From the NCBI RefSeq assembly GCF_000372645.1, contig NZ_APMP01000022.1, forward strand, positions 1 through 64,000: a DNA stretch of 64,000 nt. Reading direction: 5' to 3'. This document shows positions 51,830-59,262 of this stretch, one piece after another. The notes beneath the pieces are model-generated. The model was not told where the DNA came from. It ran no database searches and saw nothing but the letters and a program-made list of their open reading frames with translations. This DNA comes from Caulobacter vibrioides OR37 (GTDB lineage: Bacteria > Pseudomonadota > Alphaproteobacteria > Caulobacterales > Caulobacteraceae). Numbering within the stretch: position 1 is the stretch's first letter; each line of letters starts with the position of its first letter. The position numbers and the translations under genes were made by a program.

Positions 51830-52717
51830 CTAGTTTCCGTCTGCCGCTTGATCGATCTTATCCAGCAGGCTGGACGATGACTTGGTGTCGACCTTCCTGA
51901 AAAAGAGCTTTCTGGATTGTATTATTTCTTCCAAGTCGTCTTCTTTGAAGGTTCTGCTTAGGCTGCGGTCTATCAAATGTATATTCGCGGTCAAGAAAAC
52001 GCCTCGCTCGACATTCTTTATCGGGGGCGAGCATTTTTCACTCAGGTGTGAACTATGAACAACGGAGTGGAAGAATGATTCGTCTGGCGCAAAAGTGAAT
52101 CGGAAGAAATTGACAATATCCGGTCTCGTTTCGAATATTCTTAGTGCGTACTCCGCGATTTCCTTCCGAAGGACCCACCATTGAGATCCGTGATAGAGCA
52201 CTAGATCTTCGGGCTTCCTCTTCGATATCAAGCCGAGCGCTGCATTAAGGATTTTTCTGATGGCCTTTTCCGAAAAGCGCCCCAGGGAATTTCCGGATAT
52301 CTGCCTTGGAAGTATGCCATCTCTCCAAACCCGCTTAGCCAGCAGATTTTTGAGGTGAGGAGATTCTGAGGCGCGGAAGCAATTAATTGAGCTCAATTCC
52401 ATCTTGGAAATGGATTCGTTGATGGCATTTATATTTTTTGCCGGGTAGCAAGATCCCGAGAGAAGCGCCAGTGTTTCGACATTGCTATATTTGAGAAGCG
52501 CGGCTCTTATAAGTTCTATAGTTGCCTCGACCATCGAAAATCCAGCCCAGTAAACCGCCTTTCTCTTGGTAATGAATTCAACCCCGTCTATTGATGGCGG
52601 AGAGCCGGACTTCAAGTCCCAATGCACAAAGATGGGGTTAGGCTTTAGTCTTTGTGTCAAACGCCTGAGGTGCGCCTCGTCGCCATGCGCGAGAACTAGA
52701 AAGGCGATCTGGTTCAA
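51830..52717 (-). CDS. core-2/I-branching beta-1,6-GlcNAc-transferase-like glycosyltransferase (GT14)
   Basis: A 295-residue protein of the Branch (GT14) family. It has FLVLAHGDEAHLRRLTQRLKPNPIFVHWD, AVYWAGFSMVEATIELI, ALLSGSCYPAKNI, HGSQWWVLRKEIAEYALRIF and FAPDESFFHSVVHSS, which match the family. It probably adds a branching sugar to the repeat unit. The start is TTG at 52717, supported by GGAGG five bases upstream. Its GC is low, as in the Wzy-like gene. It lies between fcl and gmd on the same strand with small gaps, so it belongs to their operon. Confidence 0.87.
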   Translation of the reverse strand: MNQIAFLVLAHGDEAHLRRLTQRLKPNPIFVHWDLKSGSPPSIDGVEFITKRKAVYWAGFSMVEATIELIRAALLKYSNVETLALLSGSCYPAKNINAINESISKMELSSINCFRASESPHLKNLLAKRVWRDGILPRQISGNSLGRFSEKAIRKILNAALGLISKRKPEDLVLYHGSQWWVLRKEIAEYALRIFETRPDIVNFFRFTFAPDESFFHSVVHSSHLSEKCSPPIKNVERGVFLTANIHLIDRSLSRTFKEDDLEEIIQSRKLFFRKVDTKSSSSLLDKIDQAADGN

Positions 52718-52759
52718 GGGAGCCTCCGCGACTATCCGTGGGGCGAAACTTTGGGCTGC

Positions 52760-53836
52760 CTATTCCGCGTTCCTGCGCTGCTCCCGGGCGACATTGATCA
52801 TGTCGGCGGCGACCATCTCGGCGCAGAGCTGCTGCCACTTGGTTTCGTGCACCCAGCCGAGCTTGGTCTTGGCCTTGGTCGGGTCGCCGATCAGCAGCTC
52901 GACCTCGGTCGGGCGGAAGTAGCGCGGGTCGACCTCGACCAGGACCTTGCCGGTCTCGGCGCAGGTTCCCTTCTCGTCGACGCCGGCGCCCGACCAGGTG
53001 ATCGTGATGCCGACTTCCGAGAAGGCCTTGGTCACGAAGTCACGCACCAGGGTGGTCTCGCCGGTGGCCAGGACGTAGTCGTCCGGCGTGTCCTGCTGCA
53101 GCATCAGCCACATGCCGCGGACATATTCGCGGGCGTGGCCCCAGTCGCGCTTGGCGTCCAGATTGCCGAGATAGAGCTTGTCCTGGAAGCCCTGCTTGAT
53201 GGCCGCGACGGCGCGGGTGATCTTGCGGGTGACGAAGGTCTCGCCGCGCAGCGGGCTCTCGTGGTTGAACAGGATGCCGTTGCTGGCGTGGATGCCGTAG
53301 GCCTCGCGGTAGTTGACCACGATCCAGTAGCCATAGAGCTTCGCGGCGGCGTAGGGGCTGCGCGGATAGAAGGGGGTCTTCTCGCTCTGCGGCACTTCCT
53401 GGACCAGGCCATACAGTTCCGAGGTCGAGGCCTGGTAGAACCGGGTCTTCTTCTCCAGGCCCAGGATGCGGATGGCTTCCAGCAGGCGCAGGGTGCCGGT
53501 GGCGTCGGCGTTGCTGGTGTATTCCGGGGTCTCGAAGCTGACCTGGACGTGGCTCTGGGCCGCCAGGTTGTAGATCTCGTCCGGCTGGGTCTGCTGCACG
53601 ATCCGGATCAGGTTCGTGCTGTCGGTCATGTCGCCGTAATGCAGGATGAAGCGCGGGTTGGCTTCGTGCGGATCTTGGTAGATGTGCTCGAGGCGGCCGG
53701 TGTTGAACGACGACGAGCGCCGCTTCACGCCGTGGACCGTATAGCCCTTCGCGAGCAGCAGCTCCGAAAGATACGCGCCATCTTGCCCGGTCACGCCCGT
53801 GATGAGCGCGACCTTACCATTGCTTTCCACCGTCAT
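52760..53836 (-). CDS. gmd: GDP-mannose 4,6-dehydratase
   Basis: A 358-residue SDR enzyme that makes GDP-4-keto-6-deoxy-D-mannose, the first step to GDP-L-fucose. Blocks are [20 protein letters not shown] (NADP binding), the active-site region [15 protein letters not shown], Tyr and Lys in [12 protein letters not shown], and [23 protein letters not shown] 53836 is preceded by GGGGA and gives MTVESNGKV; the earlier start at 53938 is not supported. It is the first gene of the leftward gmd-GT14-fcl-wzy unit. Confidence 0.95.
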   Translation of the reverse strand: MTVESNGKVALITGVTGQDGAYLSELLLAKGYTVHGVKRRSSSFNTGRLEHIYQDPHEANPRFILHYGDMTDSTNLIRIVQQTQPDEIYNLAAQSHVQVSFETPEYTSNADATGTLRLLEAIRILGLEKKTRFYQASTSELYGLVQEVPQSEKTPFYPRSPYAAAKLYGYWIVVNYREAYGIHASNGILFNHESPLRGETFVTRKITRAVAAIKQGFQDKLYLGNLDAKRDWGHAREYVRGMWLMLQQDTPDDYVLATGETTLVRDFVTKAFSEVGITITWSGAGVDEKGTCAETGKVLVEVDPRYFRPTEVELLIGDPTKAKTKLGWVHETKWQQLCAEMVAADMINVAREQRRNAE

Positions 53837-54172
53837 CAGGTCCCCACCTTCAAGAACGCGGCTATTCAGCCTTGCGTAAGGGCTCTTTAGCGGAAGCTTT
53901 TGGCCGATGCGACTCCAATGTCGCGGCGTCGACGACAAAAGCTGCCATTGAGCGTGAAATAGGCGTCGCGCGCCATCATAGATATTTAACCAAATGGACA
54001 GCGCAAAGACATTCGGCGCCCGTCCTTTCGGCGCGGCTCATTTGTGAAGAGATCGAGGAGAAGATCTAACGGGGATTTCGTCGACCGAGACGAGAGGCGC
54101 GCTATACCTAAAGCCGTCTCCTTCGACGCCCGCTCCGCGCGGAAGGCCGAGCGCCCGGTTGAGAGGGGGCGT
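53837..54172. other. intergenic region before gmd
   Basis: A 336-base gap between the gmd and GT4 genes, both leftward. It should carry the gmd promoter. TATTTAACC near 53973 is a lone CtrA-like half site. No other motif or reading frame with coding features is seen. Confidence 0.45.
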
Positions 54173-55330
54173 TCAGAGGCGCGGCGACCGTGGTCGTGAT
54201 TTCGCCTGGGTCGAGACCGCGCCAAGCAGCTGCCTGACGCCGTTCACGAAATCGCCCACATCTCCCAAGGAAGCGCTATCGGCCGCGGCCTTGGCCATCT
54301 CCGTCCAAGTGGATTCACTGGACGAGAGGAGACGCATGAAAAAGGCGAGGCCTTCGGCGTTTGACGGTTCGAACACAAAGCCGTTTATCCCGGTTTTGAC
54401 CAAATGGTCGCGCGCCCCGCAGTTGTCGGACACCAGAACCGGCACGCCCATGGAAAGCGCCTCGGGAATAACCTGGCCGAATTGCTCTTCGGTGCTCGGC
54501 AAGATGAGCGCGAGGCTCGTCGCCAGGGTGCGGCAGACCTCTTCAGTCTGAACAAATCCCTTGAACTCGACCAAATTCGATAGGCCGAGATCTTGGCTAA
54601 GCGCTTTCAGTTCGCTTTCGAGGGGCCCCGAGCCGCAGATCACTAGCCGTCGCGGCTTGTTGGCGCGAGCTAGGATGGCCAACGCTCGCAGAGCGAGCGC
54701 GATATTCTTTTTGGGGATCAATCGCGCGACGATGGTGAAATGGCGATTGGCGAAATCCTCGCCGCCCGGAGCCGGAGCTGAATTCGCCAAATGACGGATT
54801 CTGGAAACAGAAACCGCGTCGTATCCAAGGGCAATGTGGTGACGTTGGATGCCGAGAAAACGTAAATAATCCGCGGAGCGTTGGCTGGCGGCCAAGGCTC
54901 CCTGATAAGGTAGAAGGAAAAAAGTCTTTACCGCTTCACGCCAAAGGTCGCGCCTATAGTCGTCGAACTTAGAATCATTCATCGTAAAAGTCTTGATTCC
55001 AAGCGCGCGAACCATGAATGCCGCGAGCAAAATTTCCGGTCGTTGGTAATGGCAAAAGAATACTGCTTGGGGTCGATTAGACGCTATGGCGGAGATAATT
55101 TTCCAAGGCGACCAAGGGTCTCTTTCTTCCGGAGAAGAGAGTGTTATCTTTTTGAAAGAGTTGCTGGACTCGCTAATCCAGTCATAATCACTGCTTCGGC
55201 TAAGGATTTCCAGGCCGATGACGGGGATTTCGGGAACGTCCCGGGCGAGCGCCTCGCAACGATCGACATGCAATGGGCCGAAATTTTCCCAAACGAAGAT
55301 TATTGGCCGATGGCGAGCTAAATGGTTCAC
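54173..55330 (-). CDS. glycosyltransferase, group 1 (GT4)
   Basis: A 385-residue GT-B glycosyltransferase. The first half holds RPIIFVWENFGPLHVDRCEAL and an acceptor domain; the second holds FTIVARLIPKKNIALALRALAIL, LVICGSGPLESELKAL, VEFKGFVQTEEV and LILPSTEEQFGQVIPEALSMGVPVLVSDNCG, the E-x7-E type donor motif. The start is GTG 55330 with GAGGA upstream. It overlaps the stop of a short truncated-looking frame (GTGA at 55327-55330). It stands apart from gmd by 336 bases and should be an independent unit. Confidence 0.88.
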   Translation of the reverse strand: MNHLARHRPIIFVWENFGPLHVDRCEALARDVPEIPVIGLEILSRSSDYDWISESSNSFKKITLSSPEERDPWSPWKIISAIASNRPQAVFFCHYQRPEILLAAFMVRALGIKTFTMNDSKFDDYRRDLWREAVKTFFLLPYQGALAASQRSADYLRFLGIQRHHIALGYDAVSVSRIRHLANSAPAPGGEDFANRHFTIVARLIPKKNIALALRALAILARANKPRRLVICGSGPLESELKALSQDLGLSNLVEFKGFVQTEEVCRTLATSLALILPSTEEQFGQVIPEALSMGVPVLVSDNCGARDHLVKTGINGFVFEPSNAEGLAFFMRLLSSSESTWTEMAKAAADSASLGDVGDFVNGVRQLLGAVSTQAKSRPRSPRL

Positions 55331-55521
55331 GAGCGGTCCTCGGCGTCGCCGCTGGGGATTTTATCGAGCGCGCCAACGTCCGAGATAAAATGGCAAGGCG
55401 ACGCGCCCCCCGAGCCATCGGCGAGCAATCCGTGGTTGAGCTGCGGGGCGGTGCGGGAGTATTGGTGTCTTCGGACGCTTAGCTCGACGACGATAGCCGC
55501 TTGCATTCTAGGCTCGACCAA
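55327..55521 (-). pseudogene. short frame coupled to GT4, possible gene remnant
   Basis: A 64-codon frame (start TTG 55521, open back to about 55554) whose TGA overlaps the GTG of the next gene, as truly coupled genes do. The product has no recognised domain (for example VELSVRRHQYSRTAPQLNHG). It could be the 3' end of a lost polysaccharide gene, or chance. The rest of the 376-base gap 55331-55706 has no other candidate. Confidence 0.25.
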
Positions 55522-55706
55522 TATCTCCCGGCGCGGGGGAACAGCGCTCGACGACTAGGAAAGTCGCACGAGAAAGACGTCGCCGAGGCGTTGGGTCCTC
55601 CTGCAAATATTGTGAATTTCTTATAACGCCGCTATCGCGGGTTTTGGCGATGCCTTGGTGCGCGGGCCGAGACTATCGAGCGCGCCAAGATTTCGAAGAC
55701 GCGCGG

Positions 55707-57320
55707 CTACGAGATGGTAATCGGCCGGCGTAGGGACGAACCAGAGCGATAAAGGAGATCCTGGTAGTCGGACGTGGAGCGTGTCGCCCATCCGCCGCTC
55801 AGCTCGGCGACCAATTTTTCACGCCGGGTAATCTTGAATTTCGGAGTTCCAAGCGCCCAGGGGATGCGAAGGCGTTGGATGCCGGAACCGACATCCAAAT
55901 AGGTATTGTTAATCCATAGACGTGCGGGGCGAGTTAAAAACGCCAGCATCTCGATCTCGTCGTATGGACCGTCAGAACCTGCCTGAAGGTGAAATCGGGG
56001 TGCGGTTTGCAAGGCGCCGGTGCCAGCGGCGCCCGTTTGCTCCAGCCTGTAGAAGTAATAGAAGGCATCGCGCTCTATCGTTGGCGGGCTCCCTCCCTTC
56101 CACCAGCTGAGGTGGTATCTGGCTACATCCGAATAGCCGAATTGAGTCTGTGTAGAGGGTTGGATCGCATGGCCCTCGGCATAGTCATTCCAAGTGCCGA
56201 TCACCAAGTATCGACCGGTCCTGGCTCGTGCGAAGTCGAAGCCCGCGATGAGGTTCCGACTCCCGCGCGCCTCGCAATAGACCTGCGATCTCGGTCGATG
56301 ATCTTGAGGCATGACTTGCGCGGCGAACTCTAGTTTGTTCGCGGCGCAGAAGTCAGCAGCCGTGTTCATGCTGCTATCGTGATCGAAATCGGAGATTTTA
56401 TTTCCGCGCCAGACCGAAATTCCTGATGCGAGGCCGGCATAGCTCTGGATTGAATGGATATCCAGGAACGTGGGAAGGAAGAAGACATCCTCTCCAATCC
56501 TTGAGATTATAGAGGCCCAGCGAGAGGGGCCTATCGCTTCCGGCCTGTAGCAGCCCACGACGAGTTTTCCATCTGAGTGGCGTAGAACTGGTGAGGCGGA
56601 GCGGAAGGCATTAAAATAGTCCGCCACTTTTTGATCGCTTAAACTGGAAATGCTATCGCAATCGATAGAGAGCATAATATTAAATGAATTAAATTGGGTG
56701 GCCGCGGATATCATGATTTGAGTTTTTGAGTGTGCGGAATAGTCGCCTGCCTCGTTCATCTGAAAGCAGTCGATTCCCATGCGCTTTGCCATGGTGATTT
56801 CGTCTCTGGCGTCCGCGATGCGCCAATCTTCGCGCGTGGAAGTGATCGCTGGCCGGGGAAGGGGGCGGTTTCGCACATACCCGCCGTAAGCGCGGTGAAT
56901 GCCGCGCTCCCCATTCGGCGATAGGTAGCCGGACTCATAATAATCGTCGGGCCAGTTCTTATTATCTATAGAGCGCGGGAAGAAATGCCAGTGAGCTATG
57001 GCAATCCGATTTGGATTTATATCTAACTTTCCGGACGGATATAGATTTTCATTATCATCTATATCGTGATCAGAGAGATAATATGATTCTGCGTGGTCGT
57101 TTTTGTTGCCGGATTTTGTTGTAATTAATTCTAGAATATATTTCGATAAAGAAGCGGCGCCCATGCCGTATAGCGCTTGTCGACGCGTCGAAGTTTGAGG
57201 GGGCTCGCAGCCAAAAGCCCATTGGCTTTCCTTGAAGCCGCCTGGCGATAGGGGGAACGATTCAAGGAAATTGCCTCCTTGGTTGTTCATGCGTGGGACT
57301 GAAAAGCAGCGTTTATTCAT
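55707..57320 (-). CDS. GH71-like (mutanase-type) glycoside hydrolase with Tat-like motif
   Basis: A 537-residue protein. Near residues 45-65 it has TSTRRQALYGMGAASLSKYI, a twin-arginine motif with a weak hydrophobic stretch, preceded by an odd N-terminal extension. The body has AIAHWHFFP, ITMAKRMGIDCFQMNEAGDY, FFLPTFLDIHSIQSYAGLASGIS, VIGTWNDYAEGHAI and YSDVARYHLSWWKGG, the blocks of GH71 alpha-1,3-glucanases. A C-terminal beta-rich region of about 110 residues follows. In an EPS locus it may trim or release polysaccharide in the periplasm. The cleavage signal and substrate are not proved. Base composition is lower in GC than average. Confidence 0.75.
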   Translation of the reverse strand: MNKRCFSVPRMNNQGGNFLESFPLSPGGFKESQWAFGCEPPQTSTRRQALYGMGAASLSKYILELITTKSGNKNDHAESYYLSDHDIDDNENLYPSGKLDINPNRIAIAHWHFFPRSIDNKNWPDDYYESGYLSPNGERGIHRAYGGYVRNRPLPRPAITSTREDWRIADARDEITMAKRMGIDCFQMNEAGDYSAHSKTQIMISAATQFNSFNIMLSIDCDSISSLSDQKVADYFNAFRSASPVLRHSDGKLVVGCYRPEAIGPSRWASIISRIGEDVFFLPTFLDIHSIQSYAGLASGISVWRGNKISDFDHDSSMNTAADFCAANKLEFAAQVMPQDHRPRSQVYCEARGSRNLIAGFDFARARTGRYLVIGTWNDYAEGHAIQPSTQTQFGYSDVARYHLSWWKGGSPPTIERDAFYYFYRLEQTGAAGTGALQTAPRFHLQAGSDGPYDEIEMLAFLTRPARLWINNTYLDVGSGIQRLRIPWALGTPKFKITRREKLVAELSGGWATRSTSDYQDLLYRSGSSLRRPITIS

Positions 57321-57727
57321 AACGACGACGATTGCTAGTTATCGCCATGCGTGGAACGTTCGGCATGTCGTCCATGGTCGATCCTATTGCTCGCGATACG
57401 GCTGTTCGTGGCTGGATGGGGTGTTCCTGGAGAGTTTTATGCTCAGGGAAAGAACGAAACCAGCCTTGGTCGACTTCTATATTGGGCAGATCGCCGTCGG
57501 TAGTGTTCACAAAAGGATCCAGTCTTCGTGGCCGCGCCAGCGTTGAACATCCGCGCCGCCATGGCGGGCGGCTTGGGTCACTGGATATCGACGGGCGATA
57601 ATCGCCGTTCGCGGGCAAAAGGGCGTGATTATCGAGGGCGGGCTGGTAGTTTTATGACCACACAAGTCCATCGTCGCGGAAAACGACGAGGTGGGCACTG
57701 CTAATGGCGGCGCCATGTTTTGAGCGG
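57321..57727. other. intergenic region between GH71-like gene and tRNA-Cys
   Basis: A 407-base stretch with promoter duty for the leftward GH71-like gene. Short frames in it have no coding features. Nothing else was recognised: no integrase remnant or direct repeat of the tRNA end could be found by eye. Confidence 0.4.
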
Positions 57728-57801
57728 TGGAGGCCCGGCCCGGAATCGAACCGGGGTGCACGGATTTGCAGTCCGCTGCGTCACCACTCCGCCACCGGGC
57801 C
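57728..57801 (-). tRNA. tRNA-Cys (anticodon GCA)
   Basis: A 74-nt gene on the minus strand including the 3' CCA. The acceptor stem pairs GGCCCGG with CCGGGCC, the anticodon loop is CTGCAAA with GCA at the centre, and the T-arm has GGTTCGATTCC. It is the only tRNA seen in the window. Confidence 0.95.
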
Positions 57802-58131
57802 ATCCGGGTGTCGACGCGAAACGTCGGCGGGGGAGGGCCTCGATACAGGAGCGTTCGCGGCGCTGCAACTTCGAAATGACGTTCGCCAGGTCAAGCGCCG
57901 AGGCTGGCGGAGCGCTGGCGAGGCCTAGGTCCCCAGGGCGCGTCGACCGCGTCGAAGCGACGGGAAATCGCCCGCCGTGCGGGGATTCAGCGCGAAAAGA
58001 CGCGGATTCAGGATTGCAACTGGGGCGGCTTGATGGTCAAGCTCGCCGCCCCTTCACCACCCCACCGGTGAAGCAACTCGGGCGGCGCCTTCGGGGGGGC
58101 CGCCCGCCCTTGCCCTCCCGCGCGCGGCGGT
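57802..58131. other. intergenic region between tRNA-Cys and PI-PLC-like gene
   Basis: A 330-base stretch that holds the tRNA promoter (minus strand) and the end of the PI-PLC operon. The only feature seen is a hairpin, GGGCGGC (58080-58086) with GCCGCCC (58099-58105), placed just after the PI-PLC-like stop on the minus strand, a possible weak terminator. Confidence 0.45.
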
Positions 58132-59166
58132 TCAGCGCGCCGCGCCCGCGAACCAGGATGGGCGAACCACGAAGCGCAGGCCCAGCGGATCGGGGGCTCC
58201 GGGATAGTAGTCGGTGCTGATGATCTGAGCGCCGGATCGCTCCGCGATCTCGAGGCGCGACAGATCATGGGCGCGGGCCTCGGCCGTGTCGGCGTCGGCG
58301 CGAGTGCGCACCAGGAAGCCGCGCGACACCAGGGTCCGGATCCGGGCCTCCTCGGGCCGGGGGTCCTGGATGTTGAACACCGCCGCCTCGGGGGCGTGCT
58401 CGTCATAGAGGCCGAAGAGCACGCGGCCCCTCAGCGACGGATGGCCCTCGCGATAGGCGTTCTCGATGCGCGGATTGGCGTCCAGCACCAGCAGCACCTT
58501 GCCCCGGGCGCTTTCGGCGGTCGGCCAGCCGCCGGAGGTCACGCCCTCGCTCAAGGTGGCGCGGGCGCCGCGCACGTCGTCGGGCGTGATGATGCGGTCT
58601 CGGCCTAAGGTCTTCAACGCGTCGGCGTCGAGGCCGGCCAGATCGGCTTCGGTCCAGAGCGGCGGATCCGGAATGGCTGGCGTGTTGAAGGGCTCTTCCT
58701 TGGTGTTGACGAAGATGACGATCGGCGCGTGGCCAGGATGCGCCGTCGACCAGGACGCCACCTCGGCGAAGCAGTCGACGAGGCGCAAGCAGTGGGTGCG
58801 ATTGTCGATCACCGGCGCGTGCATCACCTTGGCGCCCGGCGTGTTCATGATCGCGAACTTGGCCGGGTCGTTGGCGTAGGGCGCGGCGTAGAGGCCGCCC
58901 CGGGTGTCGGCGTAGGGGTCGAATTCGATCTGCCGTAGGCCGAGGTCCAGTTGAGCCTTGATCGGCGGGTGGCCGTACTCGACGCCGCGTGAATGCGCGC
59001 CCATCACCTGGCGCTGGTGGGCCAGGGCGGCCGGATCGAGCTCTGGGCGATAGCTGTTATGCGAACCCAGCCAGTGGAGGGCGTTGATCCGGACCGGCTC
59101 GGCGGCCTGGACGGCGGTGGCGGCGGCGAGCGCGACGGCCGCGAGAAGCCCACGGGAGAAGGTCAT
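58132..59166 (-). CDS. secreted PI-PLC-like (Ca2+-dependent C1) phosphodiesterase
   Basis: A 344-residue exported protein of the phosphatidylinositol-specific phospholipase C1-like family. The signal peptide is at residues 1-22 (RGLLAAVALAAATAVQAA). Family blocks are HWLGSHNSYRPEL (first catalytic His), LGLRQIEFDPYADTRGGL, VMHAPVIDNRTHC (second His), VIFVNTKEEP, VLLVLDAN and FLVRTRADADTAEARAHDLSR. The enzyme should cut a phosphodiester of inositol phospholipids or a related compound outside the cytoplasm. It is last in the leftward operon after the TonB receptor (96-base gap), so the pair may be used to release and take up a phospho-inositol or glycerol type nutrient. Confidence 0.87.
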   Translation of the reverse strand: MTFSRGLLAAVALAAATAVQAAEPVRINALHWLGSHNSYRPELDPAALAHQRQVMGAHSRGVEYGHPPIKAQLDLGLRQIEFDPYADTRGGLYAAPYANDPAKFAIMNTPGAKVMHAPVIDNRTHCLRLVDCFAEVASWSTAHPGHAPIVIFVNTKEEPFNTPAIPDPPLWTEADLAGLDADALKTLGRDRIITPDDVRGARATLSEGVTSGGWPTAESARGKVLLVLDANPRIENAYREGHPSLRGRVLFGLYDEHAPEAAVFNIQDPRPEEARIRTLVSRGFLVRTRADADTAEARAHDLSRLEIAERSGAQIISTDYYPGAPDPLGLRFVVRPSWFAGAAR

Positions 59167-59262
59167 GGCGGTCCTCCGGAAGGAAAAGCGCGGACCGGCC
59201 GACGGGCGACCGGTCCGCTGAGGTGACGGCCCAGAGAAGGCGGGCCGTTCGGGGGTTAAGGG

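Noticed and set aside
57300..58131. Integrase or attachment-site remnant near tRNA-Cys
   Set aside because: No integrase-like frame and no direct repeat of the tRNA 3' end could be seen within the window.
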